Assembly (NCBI GenBank): GCA_035388825.1
Contig: DAOOQQ010000002.1
Coordinates: 106,417 to 170,416 of the forward strand
Source of the DNA: MWAR01 sp035388825
GTDB taxonomy: Bacteria > Muiribacteriota > Ozemobacteria > Ozemobacterales > Ozemobacteraceae
Length of the DNA: 64,000 nt
Direction: 5' to 3'
Below are positions 17,289-26,033 of this stretch, one piece after another. The position numbers were made by a program, and so were the translations under genes. How positions within the stretch are numbered: the stretch's first letter is position 1; every line of letters starts with the position of its first letter. The notes beneath the pieces are model-generated. The model did not search any database, was not told the DNA's origin, and saw nothing but the letters and a program-made list of their open reading frames with translations.

Positions 17289-19130
17289 ATGGAAGAAGTG
17301 GCGATCGTCAATCCGAATCCGGTGAAAACCGTCGTGAATCCCGCTCCAAAACCTCCGGTGAAACACAAACCCGCCGGCACATTCGTGAACTTCTTTCTGA
17401 TGATGCCGCTGGCGATCATCGTGCTGCTCCAGGGCTTCTTTTTCGGCAAGCTCGTGGGCGGCTACACGAGCCTCCCGGTCTTCACCATCCAGTCGTATGT
17501 CTTCCTGGGCGGGCTGGGCGTCGTGATGCTGCTGATGCACTTCATGATGCGCTCGATCATCTACACCTCGCTGTTCGGCTTCATGATGGTGTCGGGCGTC
17601 TTTTACGCCTGGTTCGGCGACTTCTGGACCCCCTTCATGAACAACTGGCGCGAAATTCTCGGCATCATGAAAACAGCCTGGTCGAAGAAGGACATCCCCT
17701 TCCCGATCCTGATGTCAGGCGGCATCACCCTGATCCTCGCCGCGATGACCTGTCTGAACTTCTTCCTCTCGCTGTTCGTGAAATACTTTTTCGAGGTGCT
17801 GTTCGGCAGCGAGTGGGCCGACGGCCGCAAATTCGGCTATGGCGCCGCCATCCTTCTGATGCTCGGCCTGCACGTCGGGTTCGGGGCATTCGCCGGGGAA
17901 GCGGGCAGCCGCGTTCTCTGGTCATCCACCGACCTGTATGCGCCGCTCGAGGAGTATCTCGCACGCATCCCGAGCGCCTCGCTGTATGGCTCCGAGCACG
18001 TCTGGACCTATGACACCTCGGTCGCGAAAGCGATCAAGGGCTCCGGCGGAAGCCTGATCCGGTCGAAACCGGAACAGGGATACATTCCGGCCCCTGCCTG
18101 GATCAAGGCCGACCAGCCCTTCGTTCCGACCAGGCAGGGACTCGTCTGCTTCGACAAGGATCTTCTCACGACGAGCTGGACCTGCAACTGGCCCGGCAAG
18201 CTGCCAGGCCTCGAACTCCCTCCCGAAGAGGCGAATCCCGATGCCGGCATTCCGATGCTGATCCGGCCAGATGTGGCACCGGGGCTGGTCCTGGTGATGT
18301 TCGATTACGGCTACTGGGGCGCCATCTCGCTCAAGACCGGCCAGTTCCTCTGGATCAAGTCGATCGACGCGACGCAGCGCATCAACCGCTACTTCACCGA
18401 GGATTTCCTGCGATCGCCGTATGTGGCCTTCGCGAACAACACCCTCGTCTTCGCCTGCCAGAACGCCCGCATCACCGCCCTCAAGGCGGATACCGGCGAA
18501 CAGCTCTGGGAATACCAGCACAAGGATACGAAATACTCGGGAAAAGGCCAGCGCGCGCTGCTCGGCGTTTCCGGCGACCGGCTGTATGCCGGCTTCATCT
18601 CCGGCGCCGTGCTCACGTTTGACCTCGCGAAGGGAACGAAAATCTACGAAGCGCGCGGGGCCGACTGGCATCCGGTGTCGGCTCCCGTCGTGATGAAGGA
18701 CGAGTGCGCCTTCCTCTCGGAAAACGGCGAATACGTCCGGGTGCAGCTCGACGGAGGTCGCGTCACGACGCGTCGGATGGTGATGGAAAACCGACTGCCG
18801 CTGATGCCCGCCGCGGTCGATCTCGCCAGCGGCTACATCGGGTATCGGGACGTGCTGTGGAAGGTCGATGCCGAAACCGGCCGGTTCGAGAAGGCACGCG
18901 AGTTCTCCAAGCATCTGTTTGCTGCGGGCCCCGTGTTCGACGAGAAGATGCTGTATGTCGGCACGCAGGACGGCTGGGTGTTCGGTCTCAACCGCGAGAG
19001 CTTCGACGAGAAGTGGCGCGTCCACGTCGGCGGTGAGCTGACCGAGGAGTCGATCGTTCTCGCGGAGTTCGGGATCCTGGTGCGCACGAAATCGGGATCG
19101 ATCTTCTGTCTCAAAAAAGGCGCAGAATAA
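17289..19130 (+). CDS. Multi-pass membrane protein with C-terminal PQQ-like beta-propeller
   Basis: 613 residues from ATG 17289, which follows GAGGGGGG; an upstream in-frame ATG at 17238 has no such site. A Pro-rich cytoplasmic N-terminus (about 1-35) leads into about five to six transmembrane helices (35-230), then a soluble domain with PQQ-enzyme/BamB-like repeats (ITALKADTGEQLWEYQHK, VDAETGRFEKAR, GFGLN-type turns). No PQQ-ligating residues are recognised and there is no signal of dehydrogenase activity, so the propeller is more likely a binding or scaffold module facing the periplasm. It ends in a strong bidirectional terminator shared with the convergent SH3/TPR gene. Confidence 0.75.
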   Translation: MEEVAIVNPNPVKTVVNPAPKPPVKHKPAGTFVNFFLMMPLAIIVLLQGFFFGKLVGGYTSLPVFTIQSYVFLGGLGVVMLLMHFMMRSIIYTSLFGFMMVSGVFYAWFGDFWTPFMNNWREILGIMKTAWSKKDIPFPILMSGGITLILAAMTCLNFFLSLFVKYFFEVLFGSEWADGRKFGYGAAILLMLGLHVGFGAFAGEAGSRVLWSSTDLYAPLEEYLARIPSASLYGSEHVWTYDTSVAKAIKGSGGSLIRSKPEQGYIPAPAWIKADQPFVPTRQGLVCFDKDLLTTSWTCNWPGKLPGLELPPEEANPDAGIPMLIRPDVAPGLVLVMFDYGYWGAISLKTGQFLWIKSIDATQRINRYFTEDFLRSPYVAFANNTLVFACQNARITALKADTGEQLWEYQHKDTKYSGKGQRALLGVSGDRLYAGFISGAVLTFDLAKGTKIYEARGADWHPVSAPVVMKDECAFLSENGEYVRVQLDGGRVTTRRMVMENRLPLMPAAVDLASGYIGYRDVLWKVDAETGRFEKAREFSKHLFAAGPVFDEKMLYVGTQDGWVFGLNRESFDEKWRVHVGGELTEESIVLAEFGILVRTKSGSIFCLKKGAE

Positions 19131-19144
19131 TATAGCTCCATATA

Positions 19145-19183
19145 CGAATCGGCCCCGGGTTTTCACCCGGGGCCGATTCGTTT
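19145..19183. terminator. Bidirectional intrinsic terminator
   Basis: CGAATCGGCCCCGGGT (19145-19160), loop TTTC, ACCCGGGGCCGATTCG (19165-19180), then TTT. A perfect 16-base stem between convergent genes ending at 19130 and 19194. Confidence 0.9.
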
Positions 19184-19193
19184 CGAGAGCAGG

Positions 19194-20489
19194 TCACTTC
19201 CCGTCTTTTTTCACGGTGTTGAGCTGCTTCTGACAGTATTCGATGCGCTCTTCGGTCAGCTTTTTCATCGTCGTGTCGGGATTGAACTCGAGATACTTGC
19301 GGTAATTGTCGAGGGCATCCCGGAACTGGCCCTTGAAGCCGTACACCGAGGCAATGTTGTAGTAGGCGTCGGCGAACTGCGGCTCGAACAGGATGGCCTT
19401 CTTGTAGAACTCGATCGCGCGATCATTCTCGTCGAGCTGGTAGTAGGCGATCCCGAGGTTGTTGCAGATCTTGGCCTGTTTTGGAGCGGATTTGAGGGCT
19501 TCCTTCCAGTTGGAGATCGCATCCTGGATCTTCCCCATCTTGAACAGGCAGTTGCCCATGTTGTTCAGGATCTCGGCATTGCGCGGTGCCTGCTCGAGAG
19601 CGGCGCGATTGGCATCGAGGGCTTCCTGATACCGCTTCTTCTCGTACAGCTCGATGGCTTCGTGGTAATAATCCGATGCGGATTTGCTGGTGCTGACGGC
19701 TTTGGCGGGAGGAAGCTCCTTCTTCGCCGGTGCCGGGGGTTTTGCCGCGGCGGCAGCAGCGGCTTCGGCAGCCTTCTCATCCGCTTTCTTCTCTTCGGCG
19801 GCCTTTTTATCATCCGCCTTTTTTTTTGCGTCGGCCTTTTTTCTCTCGTCGGCCTTCTTTTTTTCTTCCGCTTTTTTCGCTTCGTCGGCCTTCTTCGCGT
19901 CTTCCGCCTTTTTCGCCTCATCGGCTTTCAGGTCGGCATCGGCTTTCCTGGTCTCGTCGGCTTTTTTGGCCTCATCGGCTTTTTTCTTTTCATCGGCGGC
20001 TTTGGATTCGCTGCTGGCCTTCGCCAGCTCATCCGCCTTTTTGGCCTCGTCAGCCTTCTTTGTTTCGTCGGCTTTCTTCGCCTCGTCGGCCTTTTTTGCA
20101 TCTTCAGGCGTTTTCCCCTTGAACCGGTCCATGTTCAGGCCGGGTTCGAACTGAGGGATGGCCGGCGGGGTCGGAGTGGTCTCCGGCGTCGCAGCGGGAG
20201 CCTTCTTTTCGGCTTCATCATCCTTTGCGAGCTGACGCTCGATCACGCTGTTGAAGATCCAGCCCTTGGTTCCATCCGAGAACTCGACCTTGAGCCAGCC
20301 CTTGTCCTCGAAGGTGACGGTGTAGGAGTCGCCGCGAAGCTTCTTCATCACGACATTCGAGGAGTGGCTCGGCTCCTCGCGGACGTTGATATAACTGCCG
20401 CGGACCTTTCCCGCCCTGGCGGCCGACAGATCAACGGGCAGCATGCACAGCAGACCGGCTCCGAGAACGCCGATGATGAATCGTTTCAT
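19194..20489 (-). CDS. Exported SH3-domain / KADE-repeat / TPR protein
   Basis: 431 residues from ATG 20489 with AAGGAG upstream; the frame is open further but runs into the antisense of the FAH gene. Order: signal peptide (1-24), bacterial SH3 domain (about 26-88; INVREEPSHSSNVV, KGWIFNSVIERQ), Pro/Glu linker, about 125 residues of near-repeats of KKADEA (a rigid single alpha-helix or TolA-like spacer), then four TPR units (about 285-420; ILNNMGNCLFKMGKIQDAI, AYYQLDENDRAIEFYKKAI). The architecture recalls periplasmic envelope adaptors such as TolA and CpoB, with SH3 probably binding peptidoglycan. It has its own transcription unit, with a terminator shared with the convergent gene. Confidence 0.8.
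   Translation of the reverse strand: MKRFIIGVLGAGLLCMLPVDLSAARAGKVRGSYINVREEPSHSSNVVMKKLRGDSYTVTFEDKGWLKVEFSDGTKGWIFNSVIERQLAKDDEAEKKAPAATPETTPTPPAIPQFEPGLNMDRFKGKTPEDAKKADEAKKADETKKADEAKKADELAKASSESKAADEKKKADEAKKADETRKADADLKADEAKKAEDAKKADEAKKAEEKKKADERKKADAKKKADDKKAAEEKKADEKAAEAAAAAAAKPPAPAKKELPPAKAVSTSKSASDYYHEAIELYEKKRYQEALDANRAALEQAPRNAEILNNMGNCLFKMGKIQDAISNWKEALKSAPKQAKICNNLGIAYYQLDENDRAIEFYKKAILFEPQFADAYYNIASVYGFKGQFRDALDNYRKYLEFNPDTTMKKLTEERIEYCQKQLNTVKKDGK
19757..20103 (-). repeat. In-gene KADE/KKADEA coding repeat
   Basis: Degenerate 15- and 18-base units encoding KKADEA, KKADET and AEEKKKAD inside the SH3/TPR gene. Synonymous changes between units show an old, selected protein repeat and not a recent expansion. 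Confidence 0.75.
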
Positions 20490-20566
20490 CGCACCAAACT
20501 CCTTCCGGATCACGACTGAATGATGGTGAAAGACCATACCAGACCTCGCCCGGCCTGTCAATGCGG

Positions 20567-21364
20567 TCACCGGCAGTCCACGGTCAGGGCGAGCCGCATC
20601 AGGCCGGGAAACTCGACGCTGATGCGGTCGCCTTCGGCGAGCGGTCCAACCCCGGCCGGCGTGCCGGTGAGGATCAGATCGCCCGGCTCGAGCGTCATGC
20701 ACCGGGATATGTGCGCGATCAGGGCGGCATACGAAAAGACGAGCGACGAGGTCCGGTCGCGCTGCACCACTCCCCCGTTCAGCGTCGTGACGAGTTCCGT
20801 ATCGAGGGCCCACGTCCCGAACGGCAGGATCGCCGGCCCGATCGGGCAGAACGTGTCGAACCCCTTTGCACGGGTCCACTGGCCATCCGTCTTCTGGAGC
20901 TCCCGGGCCGTGACGTCGAGGGCCAGGGTGATGCCCGCGATGAAGGAAAGTGCCTCGGTTTCGGGAACATCGGTACATCGTTTCCCGACCACCAGCGCCG
21001 CCTCGCCCTCGTAATCGATCCGGCCGGCATCCCTGGGCAGCAGTATCCTTTCTCCAGCCGCCGCGAGGGAGCTCGGGGGCTTGAGGAACCAGAGCGGCTG
21101 CTTCGGTACCTTGTTCCCCAGCTCCGCGGCATGCGGGCGGTAGTTCCGGCCGACGCAGAGGATCTTCGATCCTCCGAACGGTACCCCCACCCCGCCGGCC
21201 CGTTCCAGAGCTCCGGAAACGGCCTCGCCGCGCGGCATCGTGCAGGCCCCGGCCATCAGCCGGTCGAGGCCCGCTCCAAACGTGACGCTGCTCCAGGTTT
21301 TCGTGGCATCCTCCCAGATGTTCCAGCAGCGAGCGTCCGGATATCCACTTGTGTTCACCAGCAT
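20567..21364 (-). CDS. Fumarylacetoacetate hydrolase (FAH) family protein
   Basis: 265 residues. FAH-family hydrolases, isomerases and decarboxylases act on beta-diketo acids with a divalent metal. Seen: ILCVGRNYRPHAAELGN (about 69-85), the acidic metal-binding segment DYEGEAALVVGK (about 117-128), the third ligand region LALDVTARELQ, WTRAKGFDTFCPIGP, and the C-terminal LTGTPAGVGPL. GGGGGAG lies eight bases before the ATG. The substrate (acylpyruvate, 2-hydroxyhepta-diene-dioate or oxaloacetate) cannot be told. The gene is downstream of aconitase in the same direction but separated by a terminator. Confidence 0.88.
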   Translation of the reverse strand: MLVNTSGYPDARCWNIWEDATKTWSSVTFGAGLDRLMAGACTMPRGEAVSGALERAGGVGVPFGGSKILCVGRNYRPHAAELGNKVPKQPLWFLKPPSSLAAAGERILLPRDAGRIDYEGEAALVVGKRCTDVPETEALSFIAGITLALDVTARELQKTDGQWTRAKGFDTFCPIGPAILPFGTWALDTELVTTLNGGVVQRDRTSSLVFSYAALIAHISRCMTLEPGDLILTGTPAGVGPLAEGDRISVEFPGLMRLALTVDCR

Positions 21365-21399
21365 GGCATCATCTCCCCCGATATATACGGCGTATCATA

Positions 21400-21435
21400 T
21401 ACAAACGGGCCGGCGACTCGATACGTCGCCGGCCC
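21400..21435 (-). terminator. Intrinsic terminator of aconitase
   Basis: On the minus strand GGGCCGGCGAC (21435 to 21425), a seven-base loop, GTCGCCGGCCC (21417 to 21407), then GTTTGT. It lies about 40 bases after the aconitase stop and directly upstream of the FAH gene. Confidence 0.8.
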
Positions 21436-21475
21436 GCCGTTCAATGATCAATATGATTGATTATATATTTACCAA

Positions 21476-23392
21476 TCAGCGATGCGACTGTTGTTTCACG
21501 AAGGGGAGCTGGCCGCCCGCGAGGAGGATCTTCCGGTCCAGTTCGGTCAGCGTGTGGGTGACGTGGATGTCGAAGCCGCGGGTCTTGTTCCGGATCACCA
21601 GTTCGCCCGACAGGCCGTGGACGTCCATCTCGAGCTCGTCGCCGAGCTGGATCTTGTCGTAGTCGGCGGGATTCTTGAAGGTCAGGGGCACGATGCCGAA
21701 GTTGACGAGGTTCGCGAGGTGGATGCGGGCGAAACTCTTGACCACGACGGCCTTGACGCCGAGGAACATCGGGCAGAGGGCCGCGTGCTCGCGGGAACTG
21801 CCCTGGCCATAATTCTCGCCGCCGACGATGAAGCCGGTCTTTTTCTCCATCGCGCGCTTGTAGAACTCCTTGTCGACGCCCTCGAACACGTGCTTGGCGT
21901 ATTCGGGCACGTTCGAGCGCAGAGGCAGATACTTGCCGGCCGGCATGATGTGGTCGGTGGTGATGTTGTCGCCGACCTTGATCAGCACGGAGCCGGTGAG
22001 GTTCTTGTCCATGGCGCCGCGCAGCGGCAGCGGGGCGATGTTCGGTCCGCGCGCGATCTCGATCTTCTCGCCATGATCCGGCGGAAAGATGAACATCGAG
22101 TCGTCGATGGTGAACTTTTTCGGCATGCTGACTTTCGGGGCCTTCTCGTATTTGCGCGGATCGGTAAACCGGCCCTCGATCGCGGCCACGGCGGCGACTT
22201 CGGGGCTGACGAGGAAGACCTGGCCCGAGGTGGTTCCCGAGCGGCCTTCGAAGTTGCGGTTGTTGGTGCGCAGCGAGACGCCGTTGGTCGGCGGGGCGAA
22301 GCCCTGGCCGATGCAGGGGCCGCAGGCGCTTTCGAGAATGCGGGCGCCCGAAGCGATCAGGTCGGCGAGGTAGCCCTTGTCGGCCAGCATCCGGAGCACC
22401 TGGCGCGAGCCGGGGGCGATGCCGAGCGAGCACTCGGGATGGACGGTCTTGCCCTTGAGGATCATCGCGGCCTTGACCATGTCGGTGTAGCTCGAGTTGG
22501 TGCAGCTTCCGATCATGACCTGATGGACCTTCATGCCTTCGAGTTCGCGCACCGGCTTGACCTTGTCGGGCATGTGCGGGCAGGCGGCCAGCGGCTCGAC
22601 TTTGCCCAGATCGATCTCGATCGTGCGGTCATACGTCGCGTCCTTGTCGGGACCGAGCTCCTGCCAGTCGTCGGCGCGGCCCTGGGCCTCGAGGAACGCT
22701 TTGGTCACCTTGTCGCTGGGGAACACCGAGGTGGTCGCGCCCAGCTCGGCGCCCATGTTCGTGATCGTCGCGCGTTCGGGCACCGTCAGGCTTTCGAGGC
22801 CCTTTCCGGAATACTCGTAAACGTAGCCGACACCGCCCTTCACGGTCTCGCGGCGCAGGATCTCGAGGATGACATCCTTCGCGCTGACCCAGGGCTTCAG
22901 CTTGCCGGTCAGAACGACGTTGACCACGGCAGGCATCTTCAGCTTGAAGGGGAAGCCCGCCATCGCCATCGCGACGTCCTGGCCGCCCGCGCCGATCGCC
23001 AGCATGCCGATGCCGCCGCCGGTCGGGGTGTGGCTGTCCGAGCCGAGCAGGGTTTTGCCGGGCTTGCCGAACCGCTCCAGATGCACCTGGTGACAGATGC
23101 CGTTGCCCGGCCGTGAAAACACCAGGCCGTGCTTGGCGGCGATCGTCTGCAGAAAGGCGTGGTCGTCGGGGTTCTTGAAATCTTCCTGCATCGTGTTGTG
23201 GTCGACGTAGCTGACCGAAAGTTCCGTCTTCGCGCGGGGGACGCCAAGCGCCTCGAACTGCAGGTAGGCCATCGTGCCCGTCGCATCCTGCGTCAGCGTC
23301 TGGTCCATCCGGATCTCGATCGGGCTCTGGGCCTTCATTTCGCCGGACACCAGGTGTTCCTTGATGATTTTCTGGGTGAGATTCAGAGACAT
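21476..23392 (-). CDS. acn: Aconitate hydratase
   Basis: TCA-cycle aconitase, citrate to isocitrate through cis-aconitate, using a [4Fe-4S] cluster. 638 residues from ATG 23392, with GGAGG five bases upstream; an ATG at 23410 is too close to its own ribosome site. The cluster Cys residues are in GSCTNSS (about 305) and ACGPCIGQG (about 367/370). The substrate-binding motif GSDSHTPTGGG is near 120, and the swivelling domain carries NYGQGSSREHA (about 530). The short length matches the mitochondrial-like/Geobacter-type group and not the 890-residue AcnA. It appears monocistronic with its own terminator. Confidence 0.95.
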   Translation of the reverse strand: MSLNLTQKIIKEHLVSGEMKAQSPIEIRMDQTLTQDATGTMAYLQFEALGVPRAKTELSVSYVDHNTMQEDFKNPDDHAFLQTIAAKHGLVFSRPGNGICHQVHLERFGKPGKTLLGSDSHTPTGGGIGMLAIGAGGQDVAMAMAGFPFKLKMPAVVNVVLTGKLKPWVSAKDVILEILRRETVKGGVGYVYEYSGKGLESLTVPERATITNMGAELGATTSVFPSDKVTKAFLEAQGRADDWQELGPDKDATYDRTIEIDLGKVEPLAACPHMPDKVKPVRELEGMKVHQVMIGSCTNSSYTDMVKAAMILKGKTVHPECSLGIAPGSRQVLRMLADKGYLADLIASGARILESACGPCIGQGFAPPTNGVSLRTNNRNFEGRSGTTSGQVFLVSPEVAAVAAIEGRFTDPRKYEKAPKVSMPKKFTIDDSMFIFPPDHGEKIEIARGPNIAPLPLRGAMDKNLTGSVLIKVGDNITTDHIMPAGKYLPLRSNVPEYAKHVFEGVDKEFYKRAMEKKTGFIVGGENYGQGSSREHAALCPMFLGVKAVVVKSFARIHLANLVNFGIVPLTFKNPADYDKIQLGDELEMDVHGLSGELVIRNKTRGFDIHVTHTLTELDRKILLAGGQLPFVKQQSHR

Positions 23393-23499
23393 TCCTTCCT
23401 CCATGTGCATTCTATATCGACCGACATAAAAAAAGAGCCTTCCGCCCTGACGACCGCCGGGGGACGGCAGCCGGTTCGTTCGGGGACTCTCGAAAAACC

Positions 23500-24015
23500 T
23501 TACTTCGTGCCCGCCTTCACGGGTGCCGGAGCAGCCGTTCCCGAGGCGACGGGCGCCTTTTTGAGGGACAGTCCGGTCAGGGGAATATCTACAACAATAT
23601 CTTCGTTGCCGTCAACATCCGGCGGCTCGAGCGGGTTCTGCCCCTTGCTCCGCACGAGAACCAGGACGGATTCGTCATGATCGGGGCACGAGTCCGGCTC
23701 GTCCTGTTCGTACCCGCACTCGGGACAGCGGAAGATATCCGGCAGGAACTTCTGGTTTTCCTTCCCTTCGCGCAGGAACAGGTCCTCGCCGGCATCCTCG
23801 TCGTCGTCGGATTTCGTCGCGGCGCCCTTCTCTTTGTCGCGCGACGGCTTCTTCTTCTCCTCGACCTCGCCGCGATCGGCTTTCCCGCGTTTTTCGGCCG
23901 CCGCGACCCCGTCGGGGACCGAAGCGACGAGCAGGAGAACGGGGAAAAGAGCCGCCAAGAACGACGCCCCGATCCTCGCGATCGCGGATCGGGGCGTTTT
24001 CAACGAATCATTCAT
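23500..24015 (-). CDS. Exported protein with a rubredoxin-like CPxCG metal knuckle
   Basis: 171 residues from ATG 24015. Signal peptide (about 1-38, hydrophobic core FLAALFPVLLLVA, end VAAAEK), then a highly charged region (Lys/Glu/Asp), then FRCPECGYEQDEPDSCPDH (about 94-112), a CPxCG-x8-C knuckle likely to bind zinc or iron, and a short Ala/Pro tail. The start overlaps the end of ptsN by eight bases, so the genes are coupled. A perfect 12-base stem hairpin covers codons 7-17 and may affect translation. Not recognised as a known family. Confidence 0.7.
   Translation of the reverse strand: MNDSLKTPRSAIARIGASFLAALFPVLLLVASVPDGVAAAEKRGKADRGEVEEKKKPSRDKEKGAATKSDDDEDAGEDLFLREGKENQKFLPDIFRCPECGYEQDEPDSCPDHDESVLVLVRSKGQNPLEPPDVDGNEDIVVDIPLTGLSLKKAPVASGTAAPAPVKAGTK
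23964..23997. promoter_or_regulatory. Strong hairpin in the first codons of the CPxCG protein gene
   Basis: ACGCCCCGATCC (23964-23975) and GGATCGGGGCGT (23986-23997) form a perfect 12-base stem, with an inner dyad GCGATCGC (23978-23985). On the plus strand it ends in TTTT. It lies just after the coupled start codon, where it could act as an attenuator or mRNA processing site between ptsN and its partner. Confidence 0.5.
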
Positions 24016-24460
24016 GTTCCCGGATGATGTCGAGAACGGCCGGAGCCCCCGACGCATCCATCAGGGCCTGGCGGAACTCGTCGCCGCGCAGGAGCCGCGA
24101 GATCTTCGCGAGCAGCTTCAGATAGGGGCCGCCGGATGCGACCGGGGCGAGCAGCAGGAACACGAGGTTCACCGGCTTCCCATCGATGGCGCCGAAGTTG
24201 ATGCCGTCCGCGGATCGGAAGAACGCAACCGACAGATCCTTGATGGCCCCGCACCGGGCATGGGGGATGGCGATTCCGCCTCCGACGCCGGTTGTTCCGA
24301 GCTTCTCGCGCTCGAGCAAGGCGCTCTTGAGCGCCGCGGGCTCATCGACCGCGCCCGCACCGGCGATGGCTTTGACGAACGCGTCGATCGCCTCGTCCTT
24401 CCCGTTGGCCTTGAAATCAAGGAACACCATCTTCTCGTGCAGCACATCCGCCAATTGCAT
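24008..24460 (-). CDS. ptsN: PTS EIIA type-2 (fructose/nitrogen) domain protein
   Basis: 150 residues from ATG 24460, nine bases after GGAGG; an ATG at 24484 contains that ribosome site. The EIIA(Fru/Ntr) fold with the phosphorylated His in GGGIAIPHARC (about residue 71) and VNLVFLLLAPVASGG in the C-terminal half. With no EIIB or EIIC beside it, the likely role is PtsN-like regulation and not sugar uptake. HPr and EI are not in the window. It is followed with overlap by the exported CPxCG protein gene. Confidence 0.85.
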   Translation of the reverse strand: MQLADVLHEKMVFLDFKANGKDEAIDAFVKAIAGAGAVDEPAALKSALLEREKLGTTGVGGGIAIPHARCGAIKDLSVAFFRSADGINFGAIDGKPVNLVFLLLAPVASGGPYLKLLAKISRLLRGDEFRQALMDASGAPAVLDIIREHE

Positions 24461-24606
24461 CCTGGTTTCCTCCGGTTGTTTCACCTATGACTGGGTGCGA
24501 TGAAAGGTGAGCGAATCACACAGGCTCTTTGACAACACACCGAGAGATTACCTTACCAAGGTCGGCGAGAACGGTCAATCGGTTGAGTGAAAATTGTTGG
24601 AAATCT

Positions 24607-26010
24607 TCACGGAAGTTCGACAAGCAGGAGGCTGCCGGACGTTCCGCGAACGATACCGAGCAGAAATCTGCTTCCGGCGGGGATCTTCCGGAAGAAGACG
24701 TCCAGCTCCGCGGCGCTCGTGGTTGGCGTGCGGTTCACGCTCCGGATCACGTCCCCGGGGGCGAGTCCCAGCTCCCCGGCGATGCTGCCGGGGGCGACCG
24801 CCGTCACGACAACCCCGGATGAAACGAGGATGCCGAACTCCTCGCGGGTCGCCTCCGTCAGGTCGGCAAGGCCGAGGCCGACGCGGCTCTTCTTCGCCAT
24901 CGCCGTTCCCGCGGGGCGGCTGCTGGGAATTTCGGTCAGAGGGAGGTTCACGGGGGTCACGGCGCCCTTCCGGTGAATGCCCAGCTCGATCGTCTCGCCG
25001 ACACGGTGCCGGCCGAGCAGGTCTTCGAGCTTTTCGATCGACTCGACAGGCTTGCCATCAGCCGAAACGATCACGTCACCCGGCGAGATCCCCTGTCCGA
25101 AGGCGTTCGAACCTTCGGCAACCCCCGTCACCAAGGCTCCCTTTTCCGGAATCCCCAAGTGGGAGGCCAGTCGCGGGGTGATCTCCTGGAGAGTGATGCC
25201 CGTGTAGATCTTCTTCACCTTGCCGAACGCCATCAGATCGCCGACGATGGCCCGCGCCGACGAGACGGGAATCGCGAAGCCGAGTCCCTGCCCATACGGA
25301 AGGATCGCCGTGTTGATACCGATCACCTCTCCCTTCGCATTCACGAGCGCCCCGCCCGAGTTGCCCGGGTTGATCGATGCGTCGGTCTGGATCAGGTTCC
25401 GGTAGGAGCGGTTGCGATCGATCGCCAGTTCCCGGCCGAGCGCAGAGATCACGCCGGCCGTCACGGTGGTGCCGAGCCCGAACGGATTCCCGATCGCGAT
25501 CGCCCACTCCCCCACCCGCAAGGCATCCGAGTTTCCCATCGGAGCCGAGGGCAGATTCGCCTCGCCGTCGATCTTCAGGACGGCAAGGTCGCTGCGGGCG
25601 TCCTTGCCGACGATCCGGGCCTTGACCTTGCGCCCGTCTCCGAGCTTCACGTTCACCTCGTCGGCCCCGGCAATCACGTGCTCGTTCGTCAGAAGATGCC
25701 CGTCGGGGCTGATGATGACGCCCGATCCGCTCCCCTTCTGGGGAATGACGTTGTTCAGCCCCGAAAAATCATCCTCGAACAAATGCCCGAAAAACTGATC
25801 GAACAACGGATCTCCCGATCCGAAGCCGCGCCGGCGAACATACTGGACCGACTCGATCGCGACGACGGCCGGACTCACCTTCGCCGCGATGTCGGCGATC
25901 AGGGACGTGCCGAACAGCTCCTGGGCCGGACCGGCATGGAGAGTCTCCCCTGCGGCGAAAAAAGCCGATACAACGAATATGCATATTGCTATATAGTTAC
26001 TACGATACAT
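24607..26010 (-). CDS. htrA: HtrA/DegP-family periplasmic serine protease
   Basis: 467 residues from ATG 26010 with GGAG upstream. A signal peptide or anchor (about 5-25) is followed by the trypsin-like domain with His111 (TNEHVI), Asp141 (RSDLAVL) and Ser218 (GNSGGAL), all present, then two PDZ domains (about 265-350 and 375-465). Periplasmic quality-control protease/chaperone. It is the last gene of the operon HD-GYP, exported protein, ECF sigma, anti-sigma, htrA, as expected if the sigma factor controls an envelope-stress response. No Q-linker or lid typical of E. coli DegP is obvious, so DegS/DegQ-like is also possible. Confidence 0.93.
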   Translation of the reverse strand: MYRSNYIAICIFVVSAFFAAGETLHAGPAQELFGTSLIADIAAKVSPAVVAIESVQYVRRRGFGSGDPLFDQFFGHLFEDDFSGLNNVIPQKGSGSGVIISPDGHLLTNEHVIAGADEVNVKLGDGRKVKARIVGKDARSDLAVLKIDGEANLPSAPMGNSDALRVGEWAIAIGNPFGLGTTVTAGVISALGRELAIDRNRSYRNLIQTDASINPGNSGGALVNAKGEVIGINTAILPYGQGLGFAIPVSSARAIVGDLMAFGKVKKIYTGITLQEITPRLASHLGIPEKGALVTGVAEGSNAFGQGISPGDVIVSADGKPVESIEKLEDLLGRHRVGETIELGIHRKGAVTPVNLPLTEIPSSRPAGTAMAKKSRVGLGLADLTEATREEFGILVSSGVVVTAVAPGSIAGELGLAPGDVIRSVNRTPTTSAAELDVFFRKIPAGSRFLLGIVRGTSGSLLLVELP

Positions 26011-26033
26011 GAAATATTCTCCAGGCATGGATG

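Noticed and set aside
19757..20103. Tandem short repeats that could be read as a CRISPR or satellite array
   Set aside because: Units are codon-phased and encode KKADE-type heptad-like protein sequence with no spacer/repeat pattern.
24008..24460. Complete sugar phosphotransferase system
   Set aside because: Only EIIA is present; no EIIB, EIIC, HPr or EI nearby, so a regulatory PtsN role is preferred.
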